From contig NC_026661.2 in NCBI RefSeq assembly GCF_000004075.3, forward strand, positions 2,232,001-2,296,000: DNA of 64,000 bases, given 5' to 3'. Below, piece after piece: positions 37,929 to 49,330 of the stretch. Within the stretch, counting starts at the first letter, position 1, and each line of letters begins with the position of its first letter. Below the pieces are notes generated by a model that made no database searches, was not told the origin of the DNA, and saw only the letters and a list, made by a program, of their open reading frames with translations. The stretch is from Cucumis sativus. Lineage: Eukaryota > Streptophyta > Magnoliopsida > Cucurbitales > Cucurbitaceae. A program made the position numbers and the translations under genes.

Positions 37929-38345
37929 ATGAGCGTAGAGATCTTGAACAGTGCAACCATTATGAATTTTGTGGAAGATGAAGAAGCTTTCAGTGGTTGG
38001 ATAAGAGAGCGTTTTAGCCATCTTGACATTGATAGAGATGGAGTTCTTTGTTATGGAGAGATGTTGAAGGAGTTGCAGAGTCTTAGGGTGTTGGAGACTC
38101 ATTTTGGGATTGATACGAAACCCGACCCCAACGAGCTTTCGTCCGTCTACGGCTCCTTGTTTTTACAGTTCGATCGCGACTGCAATGGAAAAGTTGATCT
38201 TGGTGAATTTATGGAAGAAACCAAGAAGATGATGTTGGCCATGGCTAATGGAATTGGCCTTTCTCCTGTTCAAATGTTGTTGGAAGAAAATAGTTTCTTG
38301 AAGAAAGCTGTGGATAGAGAATCCACCAAACTCGCTGCGGCTTAA
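37929..38345 (+). CDS. Two-EF-hand calcium-binding protein, copy 2
   Basis: Single exon, 138 residues, colinear with the copies at 23105 and 41339. Loop 1 is residues 33-44 (DIDRDGVLCYGE) and loop 2 is residues 82-93 (DRDCNGKVDLGE). Both satisfy the EF-hand consensus, with asparagine at position 5 of loop 2, a permitted ligand. A cysteine sits in each loop (positions 9 and 4), unlike the other copies. N-terminus MSVEILNSATIMNFVEDEEAF and helix MMLAMANGIGLSPVQM define the family. No targeting signal. Likely a cytosolic calcium sensor. It lies 3 kb upstream of copy 3 in the same orientation, so these two are probably the most recent tandem pair. Confidence 0.92.
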   Translation: MSVEILNSATIMNFVEDEEAFSGWIRERFSHLDIDRDGVLCYGEMLKELQSLRVLETHFGIDTKPDPNELSSVYGSLFLQFDRDCNGKVDLGEFMEETKKMMLAMANGIGLSPVQMLLEENSFLKKAVDRESTKLAAA

Positions 38346-40124
38346 TTGCAATATATATATAAGTTCTTTCCGAGAAGGTGTATACCAATTATTACGACAT
38401 GCAGAGCTAAGATTAATTGAGTTGAATTTTGATTTTCTTTGGAAGGATGCTCATTTCATCCTAACAAAATGTTAGAGCAAAACTGAAATCATTCATCTTT
38501 TTTCTTTCGATTGATGAACTTTTACATTTTTGTGTATGATAATGGTAGAAATCAAATCTGCCTTTTTTCCATTTTTGACAAGGATGTAATATAATCTAGC
38601 TTTGAGACAGTAATTTATTTATCTTATAGCTGCGAATTTAATTAGGTGAATTTCACATGTTACACGAACCATATATGATACACAATTGTTAAAATTAGCT
38701 AGAAGACAATAAGCATAAGGTGGAATTCATATCCAATCATATAAACTATATATTTATATAAAGTTTTAACTTTTGAAATTATTGAAACTAATTAATTTGA
38801 ATTTTCTTCAAAACTATAGATAGAAGTGTTTGTCATCTCAATTGGAATATACAAAAAAACTTGAACAATCAACTTTTAAGGAGAGGAAGGAAAGATGTCA
38901 AATAATTGGGTCATTGTAGAGAAATTTTTGTACAACACATGTTATATATATTTCTAATAAGAATAAATATGCTATAGGATTTGTATTGAAGGAATACTTT
39001 GTTCTATTTTTAAAATTCTAAGAATGTGGTAATTAAATTAAATACGTTTTTGAATTGATGCCAACAAATTTGGGGAATCACATCCATTGAAGATGCTTCC
39101 CTCTTTTTCTTGGGTACTTTCGAGTGAAAATTGAAGATTTCGAACCACAAATTTCTTAATCACACACATACGTTACATATGGTATATTAGTTGAGTTAAA
39201 TTAGCGTGGAGAAATATGCTTCACTTTTAAAACAGCTTTTAGTCTTGTGAATAGTAAAATGAAAAAAATTCTTGGATAATCTTTTATTTCTTTATTATTC
39301 GTTTCCGTATATAAATTATAATGGCTAAATTAATTCAAGAATTTGACTTCCGACCTCTTGAACTATAATACATGTTTAAATTAGAAATATATATATATTT
39401 TTTTTTTTTTGAACTTTTACGTACAATACAATCTATTGATTGAACTTATAATAATAATATAATAATTCATTCAAAATATAGTAAAACAAAGTGATAAACC
39501 ATGTTACAAATATTGATTTGTTTCTATTCGACTATAAGAGTCGATAGCCATAAAAGTAGATTGTACTATATTTGTAACATTTTAAATAGTTATTATACAC
39601 TAAATTATTGTCCCTAAAATTCTCGTTCATTTTAATCATCCACAAAAAATTCTTAAAACATTAATAAGCAGAGGCCGAAAATTAGTATTGGAAATAAGAA
39701 AACTAAAGCATGAAAAGAAGAAGAGAGCAAAAACATAAGATTCTCCCTAATAAAACGTCTCTATACCAATAGAATGGGCCAAAACAACACATTATTTGAG
39801 CATTTGTTTGCTTTATTGTTTTCTTTTTCTTTAAATAAAAAATAATAGACATAGTTGTAAATTTAGCAATTACATTTAAAATAATTAACTTTATAGCAAC
39901 ATTTTAAAAAAATTGTCAAATTCTATTCATACATACAAGTCTATCAAGAATTGTTTTGCTATATTTGCAATTGTTTAAAAATGTTGTTATATTCTTATTT
40001 ATTATTTTTAAAATTATCATAATTACAATTACTTAATAAAAAATAATAATTTTTTGTTTGGTAAAATATTTTTTTTAAAATAAACTTTTAGAGAGGTAAA
40101 GGGAAATATTAAACGATGTAAAGA

Positions 40125-40184
<60 letters not shown>

Positions 40185-41223
40185 AAAGAAAAAGTTTATG
40201 TAAAATAGACAAAGAAATAAAAAAAGGTTTTAGAGAAAGAACGGTGTAGAAAGAGAATGAAATGTTAGAGAGAATATTATAGTAAGAAATTAAAGAGCAA
40301 TAGATGCTGTTTAAAAAAAAAGATGGAGTGGATCAATAAATTAAACATAGGTTAAAAGCAAAAGACATAAATTCAAGATATACATCAGATAAAGAGAATA
40401 TTAGTAATGGAAAGAGAGAAGAAATTTGAAAGTGAAGTAAGAGGATAATTATTTAATAGTATGTTTTAATCTCTATATAACATTTTCAAATATAGCTATA
40501 CCAAAATTATTAAATTCTTTATAGTTTATTTGAAATTTTTTTGCTATATTTTGTAAAGCTTTGCTTTTTTTTTTTCTTCATCAAAACAAAACGTGTCGAA
40601 GGGTTTCATTTCAAAGTAAAATTTTATTCTTTAAACTATTTTTTTACTTATTCATGCAGAATTTTCTCTCAAATCTTAGTCGTAATATTCCTTAACCTTA
40701 AAGATTATTGTCAATAGAGTTTGACAGCATATCTTCTCAGTATACAGTAGCTAGTAAGGAATAAATTTGTAACTTACTTTAGAGGTTAACTTTCTAAACT
40801 TTTTTAAAAAAAGAGAAAAAATCTCTTTTTTAAAAAAACTAATTATAATAAGCAATAGACTTAGGTGTTGTTAAAAGCAGGTTTAAAATAAGTGCATGTT
40901 TAAAAGTAAATTGTAATCACTTTTTGATATCAAATTTTTAATATTACTAATATGTGATAAAAGTGATGTTAAGCATTTTAAAATCATTCTCAAACATGCA
41001 ATAAAACTGCCATGATTTTGTAAACCGACCAATTGGATTCTTAACGCTCTACTCACCGACCTCTCCTTGTGTTGACTTTGGTTCATTATTAAAATGTGTT
41101 GTATAAAATTCCATTTGAACATCCTTTTTCACATCCATTAAATCAAATCAAGGATTGGCCCCCAAGAACCTTCAACAGTGGCATAAACAAATGGCTAAAA
41201 GAGAAATAAACCCTCCTGAGACC
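38346..41223. other. AT-rich intergenic between EF-hand copies 2 and 3
   Basis: No gene. Holds the 3' flank of copy 2, a dispersed AT-rich repeat at 39880-39980 and a long TA microsatellite at 40132-40182. Low-complexity A/G-rich sequence follows to about 40450. Confidence 0.55.
40132..40182. repeat. (TA)n microsatellite
   Basis: About 25 perfect TA units. Likely length-variable. Confidence 0.9.
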
Positions 41224-41231
41224 TATTTATA
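41224..41231 (+). promoter_or_regulatory. Possible TATA box of EF-hand copy 3
   Basis: TATTTATA about 108 bases upstream of the ATG, in a region less AT-rich than average for the window. Confidence 0.45.
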
Positions 41232-41338
41232 TGAAGAAACCTGACCCAACCTTCTGCTCATAAAAAACCCAACTCAAAATCTTTTCCAATACCTTCCAAT
41301 TTCCTCTTTAATTCACCTAAATATCAGAACTAGGAAAA

Positions 41339-41752
41339 ATGAGTGTGGAAATATTGGACGGTACCACAATTGTCAACTTTGTTGAAGATGAGGCAGCTTT
41401 TAATGCCTATATAAGAGCCCAATTCGCTCACCTCGACACTGACCATGATGGTCTCCTTTCCTATAATGAGATGCTGGAGGAGTTACAGAGCCTCAGGGTG
41501 TTCGATGCCGATTTCGGAAATGATGAGAAGCTTGGTCCAGATGAGCTTTCGTCTGTCTATAGTTCTCTGTTTTTGCAATTTGATCGTGACTCGGATGGAA
41601 TGGTTGATCTGGATGCGTATAAGACTGAGATCAAAAGAATGATGCTAGCTATGGCTAATGGGATTGGCTTCTTACCTGTTCAGATGGTGCTTGAAGAGGG
41701 CAGCTTCTTGATGAAGGCTGTTGAGCGTGAAACTGCCATAATGGCTGCTTGA
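41339..41752 (+). CDS. Two-EF-hand protein, copy 3, second loop lacks glutamate 12
   Basis: Single exon, 137 residues, colinear with the copies at 23105 and 37929. Loop 1 (residues 33-44, DTDHDGLLSYNE) is canonical. Loop 2 (residues 82-93, DRDSDGMVDLDA) keeps the aspartates and glycine 6. Its last position is alanine (codon GCG) where both paralogues have glutamate. That residue normally gives two oxygen ligands, so site 2 should bind calcium weakly or not at all. The rest is well conserved, including MSVEILDGTTIVNFVEDE and MMLAMANGIGFLPVQM, with no stop or frameshift. It is probably expressed and specialised instead of dead. Soluble; no targeting signal. Its stop codon is 200 bases from the end of the convergent TAF6 gene. 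Confidence 0.92.
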   Translation: MSVEILDGTTIVNFVEDEAAFNAYIRAQFAHLDTDHDGLLSYNEMLEELQSLRVFDADFGNDEKLGPDELSSVYSSLFLQFDRDSDGMVDLDAYKTEIKRMMLAMANGIGFLPVQMVLEEGSFLMKAVERETAIMAA

Positions 41753-41953
41753 GTAAAGTTACCTTTTAACTCGCTGTATTAGTAAATTCAAGAAACAATT
41801 CAAAAGAGTGAGGTTTTTGTTAACTGAAATAAGATGTTTTTCTTTTTGTCATATAAATTTCCTCTAAATTCAAAAGATTAGTAGCCATTAACTTACACGC
41901 CAATTCCACAGCAACATGAACAGTGTTTTCTACTTGAAAATGGATGATGGTTA

Positions 41954-44900
41954 TTATAAGAACAGGGACAATTCAGGAGCAGGAATGAAGCAGAACATAC
42001 TTTCACCAAACAAATCTAACATAGATGTTAACAACTTTCCAGAATTAAGATCCTCCTTCCAGACTTGAGATAGGACAGCTGATTTTTTAAGAATTTGATC
42101 ATCATGCTTCCCCTTTCTACTAGTGCTGCCCGATGATATGGCTTCATTTTGCATCTGTCCAGAAGATGTAGGCGAAACCAGATTGGAATTGCCAGAGGCA
42201 GCCGGAACAACTGTTCCTTCCATGTGTGATGCCGATGAATTAGTTAACATGACGCCCATTGGACCATCAATTGACATCCTCTTGAGAGGAGGCTGCCCTT
42301 CTAAGTAGTCTGCATTTGCCTTGCGTTTGTCTAATATTACACGTGCAGGAAAAAAAATGAATTTTAGCATGTCAACTTCAAGCAGTATACAACTTGCATC
42401 AAAAACTAGAAGATTCCAAAAGTTGTAGGATTTGAAGGATTTGGTCACTTAACAAGAGAAAAAATCAGCATGCAACAATTAGGACAAATCAAATATTTAC
42501 CATTTTAGTTCAGCAGGCTCACTATTCATATAATTCAAGGTATACTAGGGGGACGTTTCTGTATGCAGTGCCATTCATTAAATAAAACTCAGAAACAAAA
42601 ATTCAAGAGAAGTAGGTGCCGAAAATCACGTCATTCAAGGAATAAAACTTTCCAGCTTAGAGAAAAGCGAACTAAAATTGATACCATTTTGTATCTCAGT
42701 TTGATTCAGAGAAAGTTGCAAGAGCTTACTTGGGAAAGTGGTGGTGATAGTTCTTGCATTTGTCCGCAAAACAGAACCTGCTGGCGTACTAAGCAAAGGA
42801 GGAAAAATCTTGATGCGTTCATATATGCACTGACCGACAGCTCTCTGTAAGCCATTTTGTGTCATTAAAAGATTACATCAGTTCCCACAGAATATTCAGG
42901 TAAGAAACTAAGAATGCTACACCAGATCCTAACAAAAGAACTCACGAGCAAGGCTCCATAAACATGCCACGCTTCATGCCTCTTCATCTCATTCTTTTGA
43001 TTAGCAAGAAGCATCTCAGGTTCCAGAAGTCCCAGATATGGCTCAAGATTTGGTAGTATAAGAAGATGAACCTATAAAATATTAAATACTACAAATAATT
43101 ATGAAGTCAAAAGACCTTTTTACTTTTCATATGTTTACTATTGCACTTGAAAGATATGCGATCATCATTATCATACGTCTGAACATGGAATGAATCCGAA
43201 GGTCAAAGGCTTTTCTGGTATACAATTTTATTTGGTAATGAGAAACTAATACGTGTTTAAATTAAAGAAAAGAAGCTGCAGGGCCAACAGACCGGATTCT
43301 CTTCGTGTTGGTGAGATAAAAAGAAATATCAAGCTAGATTATTTTCACTTCGATCATATCAAGCTTATAAAGGTTAGAAAACCAAACAAGGATGAACTCA
43401 ACGAGGTAAAAATTCTATTCAGATAAAATCAACACACTAATCATAGCCATCTTTTAAGTTCAACCTGATTTGTCTTGTTCATCTCAAATAGCAAACAGAG
43501 GCAAACTATATAAACATGATCACTTCCCTTCTCTCTAATAGCATTGTTTTTCATACTTTTGAGACAAACACGTCAGTTTTATTTCCACACGGTCATGTTT
43601 TCTTTTGCATCCTTCTCCAACCTCCAACCCTCTAGATAGTCTAATTAAAGATAAAGAAGCATGTAAGAAAAAGCATACCACATTCATCCCTAAGGCAGCT
43701 AATCCTCGAATTGCACCATAATGTTGAGTCAAAGACCGCTTTGGGTCTAAAAATGCATTGAGAAGAGTTTTTGTGAGCTTTGTCTGCAGAGTGTTGTAAA
43801 CATGACCAAACCTGCAACACTAAAACTGCAACCTTAGCAAAGAGCGAAACATCTTGGAAGTAATGTTACAGATGACAAAGAATTATACTATGCTCTGAAG
43901 AAAGATGTTTTAGTAGTGTGTCTATTAGTAGTATTACTTAAAGATCAAAAACCTACTTCCACTGAGATAAATGGAAAAATCAAAAAGAGCATACAAAAAG
44001 ATAAGATAACACAATAAAAGGGGACGTCCAAGTCCCAAACTAGCAATAAATAAAGGAGTTCAATCTAAAAGCACAAGGCTGAAAGGATAATTACAAAAAG
44101 CACAAGTAACAGATGCCTAAAAGAGATATATTAAATCAAACAAGAGACCACACCTCCTCTTGAGATCCCTCAAGCCCCTCACAAACTCTCAATCCTCTCT
44201 AGCCATATTCCCAAACAAAAGTAGAGAAAGCACAATGCCCCAAAATCAACGTGTAATACAACAGGGGAATGGAAGAGCCCTTCCTAAATCATACCTTAGC
44301 AAGCTCCCACTAAGTATTAGAGGAACCTATTTTCTGCAGAGTGTTGTAAATTAAAATTCATATAGACCAAATCCAGTTTGATATGCAGTATACTACAGCT
44401 AACTTGTTTAAGGTGGTAGTTGAAATGAAGCATTGCAATTACTGCAAGTGATCAATAAGAAGCAAGCCAATAAAATATAAAATTAATTTTTATTTAAATA
44501 AAAACTCTAGAATATATAACTAATTTAAGTTGATATTCCATACGGGCATGCAGTTTCATAACCATGTAGAAAGTCAGTCTCAATTGCCTATGGCCATAAT
44601 AAAAAATGATAAGCATTTGACTAAACAGAACCTGACAAATCAAATCTCACCTTTTACATATTAAAGCAACCACTTTTGCTGTGAAGTCTCTAAGCTCCCA
44701 ATGGTTGTCTGAAAACCTACTCCCTAACCTTTTTGCAACGAGGCAGGTCACAACAGATGGCATCATTTGGTGTAGCTGAGAAGAAAATATGCTTGTCTCA
44801 GAGACAGAATGAATACCTTCCACACAAAGCACCAAACAAAACCATGTATTTATCCTTTTTGTTGAATTAAAACCGACTCACAATGTAAGAATAAAACGCA

Positions 44901-47900
44901 TACTAAAGATATCTTTTGAACAAGTTGAAGAATGATCAAAAGCCCAAATTCGTTTTTTCTTCAGGAAAATCACAACTTTCATTGAGAAAGAAGGAAAGAA
45001 TATACAGGCATTCAAAAAAGCCAAGCCCACAAAAAAAGCCCAAGTTGGTATTTGATAGAGATAATAGGAGGAAAATTATTCACAAGGCCAAACATTTGAA
45101 ATTGGAAACATCTATCAGCCTATTTTAGTGATCAACTTGAAATATTATATTCACAAGAAATGTTACCTTCATTGATATGCAATTGCAAAGGAAGTAGAAG
45201 GAGGGAAAAAAGGGAATACTACAGATAAAAGCTAAAGACACCCTGAAGAACCTCACAGAAAAACCCATCTGAATTTGAGCTTATCACAAAAGGAGTATAA
45301 TTGATATGTCTATGTCCTGCTAATGAAATAATTCCACGAACTTTCAGGATCCACAAATGAACTTATCGATATGAATTCCTTTTTAGCATCTCTACAATGC
45401 AGATGAATCAAATATGCATCTTTGTCTCACTCAATTATCTAAATTTGAATGACTTCTATTCTAATTCGTATTCTAATATCAGTTACACTGACTGCCCAGA
45501 ATCATGGAAGACAAGGCAGCACAAGATGATGATAGTAATACAGCCACTATAGAAGATCAATGAGTTGTCCTCACAATACTTACTGGACTTGAACATTCAT
45601 GAATCTCAACTCAACCTTCAGAAAAAGAAGATTACACAACATTCAACTCACATAAGGTTCAATGTGGATATGAGGGTTCTGAAGAAGACTCCAAACAACA
45701 CGCATCAAAGCAAAAAGAAGGGAATAATCACCCAGTCCACGAGCAACCTGATATCATTGGAGAATCAACAACAGTAAATTTAAAATTAAAAAACAAATCT
45801 CAAGAAATTCTAATCCAATCTTGTGTTCAAACATTTATACCTCGTCAGCTATATAGCACGTAAAATAAGGAACCAATGGGTGAAGTCCCGAGTCCGTAGC
45901 TAAACTCACTAATGCCTTCTTAAAAAGGTCCGTACTGGATCTACTAACAACAAGCTCTGTGATTTTGTCAAAATAAAGCTGCAAATAATGTTTGAAAACG
46001 TGTAGGTTAGATATAAATTAAACTTTAATATAAAAATATAAGCCAATAACAAGTCATTTACCTGAAGTTCCTTGGAAAGTATATGCTTCACTGGTAATTT
46101 GATGTCAACTGGAACCTCATCCTTTTGTTCACTACTTTTGGTATCAGAAGGTGGTAAAATTACTGTAGAAAGGAAAGATACAAAATAGAGGTTACTAAAT
46201 AAATTGGGTTGCAACAACTGGAGAAAACAGGAAAGAGGAAGAAATGTTAAAGAAAAAGTACATCCAATTCCTTCTTCCTTTGGGAAATATTAAAAACAAT
46301 CTAAGCATGGTTGCTTTTGACCATTAAAAGAATCCCACATAACCAACAGAGCAGAAAGTCTTGCATAATTGCAGAAAAATCACACAAGTGATTCAGCATT
46401 TGCAGAAATTGTTAGACTGAAGATCATAAAACCTCAAGCCAATTCTTAGAACAACCAAACTCAGACAGTTATATTTGAACTTGAACCTTGCAAAGTTGTA
46501 ATAAATGAAACAAAACTAAACGTACATCTCTCCATTTCCTTTTCCCTCTTCATTTCAATAACTACAGTTGGTTTTCACTCGAGCCCTTGAACCACTCATC
46601 ACTCTTGATCCATGGTTTTAAAGCTCAAGGTGCAATAAAGCACAATAGTTTTCAAGGCATAAAAAATGTGTGGGCTTTTTTTTTTGTGAGGTGCACTATA
46701 TATAAAAGTAATAAACTAAGAAGAGAAAACATAGTTGAAATGAAAATATGAAAAATCCATAAGAAATAGAAAAGACCCATAGACACAAAAAGTTTGCATT
46801 TAGGCTTAGTAATTTTATTTTTTAGCTAATAAAGAATGAAAAAACCTAATTATTACTACCAGTTAAAAGTAATGAAAAAACCCCCAAGCCCCAAGGTTTT
46901 GGGGCTTGGGCCTTCAAGAAAGGTGTGCATCTAGGTACCTCCCGGAAGGCTTTGTAAAACACTGCTCTTAAAGAAACGTTTCTTCTTCAAAACCAACAAA
47001 CACACAAATATCTACTACATGCTAGCAAGTTAAATGTTACCAGCAAAAGTTAGTCGTTTACATTTTGGGGATCCAAATACATATCTGCCTGACTTGAGAG
47101 TTATAACAATCAACGTTTTAATCAGATTTGAGACAAACCTTCTACAGGAGCATTTTCTGGTATTGCAGGCTGTACACCTTCAATTGCTAGCCAATGGCAA
47201 AAAACTGCTGCATCAAGAGGAGCTTTTGGCAATGGGGCGTCAATAACCTAGAAGTAAAACCCACATTTACACTAATTAACATTGGCCTAAATGGGACATG
47301 TTGAGTGATGAACTTTGTCTTACGTCTTTAAATTCCAGGTCCTTGTCCTCGAGGTAAAACAAATCCCTATGTCCCATGGCTCTCTTAAATCGCAAGGGCC
47401 CTCCTGAGGCAAAGCCATACATTGGCTGCCACATTAACATCAGAAAGGAGAGTGAATCATTATTAGAAACTGATAAAAGAAACATAGGGTATGTTGAATT
47501 GCTCCAGCAGGATCTTCAAGATAAAACGCACAAAAATCATGCATCCTTTATATCTGATGAATATAACACATCAACTTTACAAGATATTTTTATATTATGG
47601 AAGCGTTTAAGTTATACCAAAAAATCAAGAATAAACGCCTTTCTTATCTTGTAAATCAAACACACCAAAGTTTTCCTTTTGTTGATTGTTTTCTAGGAGT
47701 GGTCACTAATGCAGGGATATTTCAAGTCAAACATTATGATAGTTGACGTCAATAGGCACTAAAGACAGGACATTATCAACAAAAAGAGATCATACTAATC
47801 CCAACCCAGATCGCTTATATAAGGAAACTTATGGTTTACATAGTGCATCACTTGTCAGAATTGACAAGGACAGACTATTACATCACTCCAAGTCCTAAAT

Positions 47901-48809
47901 CAAGATATAAGAAATAAAAGAATATTTGCATATAAAGATGATAGAAAAACTACCATCAAAGGCATGCAGATTTAAAACACGCACAGAAGCCATTTGCTCT
48001 AGCATTGTACTTACCTCTACATTTCTCAGGTTTAATGCACCATCAACATCATCTGCTGTCAACGTAGTTCTCTTGGAGTGACGCATGCATTTGATGGCCT
48101 CCTAGATTCCAAGGAAGATAAATATTAACTCCTCCATCATTTATTATTCTACGACACACTATATTTATAAGAGACTCTTTTTCCACTTTTGATCGTCTTA
48201 TGGAATTAGTGCTTTCTACTGCTTTTTTTTTTTTTTTTTTGGTACAAAACCAAGCAGTAAGCACCCTTTTTTCACATTTCAGCTTACCATACTTATGCTC
48301 TAATTGGAGACTTTTATTGTAAACGCCTATTAATGTCAGGTTTATTCTTTAGTTCATTCATCAATGAAATGTTTCTATTATATAAAGATTTTACAAGTTT
48401 TTGAGTATCATGACATAGAACCACTAGAACAGATACTGTGACCTCTTATTCAATTTAGCCACGCCGTGCATTGGGCTCATAAATGCCATTGCCAACATCC
48501 AACCGTTTTAAAGATACCAGTCACCCAATTCTTCTCTTTGGTATAAGGCAGCCACGCAGGTGACCCTCGATTTTTATGAACCTAAAGTCATTGTTAAGCA
48601 ACACCTAAACAAGTATAGCCTAAAAAAAAAACTCTCCTTGTGCCGAACATATACCTTAGTTTAAGCATAAACAACAAAAATACCTGCATGATCTCCCGCA
48701 AACGATATTCCACATCAGGAGCAACTGCCAATGCGACATCTGGGGATAAGTTATTGATCCCAACACATTGAGCAATGACCTCAATGTTTTCTTTAGGTAC
48801 AGCACTCAT
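41954..48809 (-). CDS. TAF6: TAF6, transcription initiation factor TFIID subunit 6
   Basis: Histone-fold subunit of TFIID (and SAGA-type complexes) that pairs with TAF9 in promoter recognition. Twelve coding exons, all GT-AG and in phase: 48809-48684, 48101-48015, 47425-47324, 47247-47139, 46162-46062, 45978-45841, 45747-45652, 44775-44651, 43811-43679, 43071-42946, 42844-42730, 42330-41954. They sum to 1635 bases, 544 residues, close to plant TAF6 length (about 550). The histone fold lies in residues 1-70 ([34 protein letters not shown]). The [10 protein letters not shown] segment and a HEAT-repeat region follow ([39 protein letters not shown]). The C-terminus is a variable serine-rich linker and [13 protein letters not shown]...LSLFL. 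No defect seen. A 5' untranslated intron is likely just upstream of the ATG. Single copy here. Confidence 0.96.
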
Positions 48810-49330
48810 TTTGTTTCTTCAAGATCTCATGTACGGAGCGCCCAAGTAACCAGATACGTCCTACAATGTAAAACACCCATCAATTAAAACCTCTGTAAGA
48901 GTAGATAACATTCATATTATAAGAAAAAGAAGAAGAGTGAAAGATTATGTTACGAAACCCACGTCACGTCAGCGCTGTGGTTTGTAGCGATATTCAAGGC
49001 ATTCCAACCGATTCTGTTAAGCTTAAGCTTAGACCGCCTTTGGGGCAAATTGCACAGGCCCAATAAAGTAATAAAGGTAGAAATGAAGAAATGGCTTCTC
49101 CGGATTTGTTCTACAATCGATAAACAGCTTTACTCCATGGAAATTGAATCTAAGATCAACCAGCAAGATTTCAAAGAGCCAAAAGCTTACGATTGGCGAT
49201 TACGGTGATGAATGGCACTGCATGAGCTTAAGCGGAGTAGAAAATTTGAAGCTTTGGCAATTTATATAAGGAAAATCCGCAGGATTCAGTATCCGAGTTT
49301 TTTCGCGGTGGACTTTGAAGTTCGAAGAAC
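48810..49330 (-). promoter_or_regulatory. 5' leader and promoter region of TAF6
   Basis: Less AT-rich than the flanks. On the minus strand an acceptor-like TTGTAG about 50 bases before the ATG suggests a leader intron. The first exon would lie around 48960-49300. No clear TATA box, as is common for housekeeping genes. Confidence 0.4.

Noticed and set aside
42563..42850. 95-codon plus-strand frame
   Set aside because: Overlaps TAF6 exon 11 and flanking introns on the other strand; composition is not protein-like.
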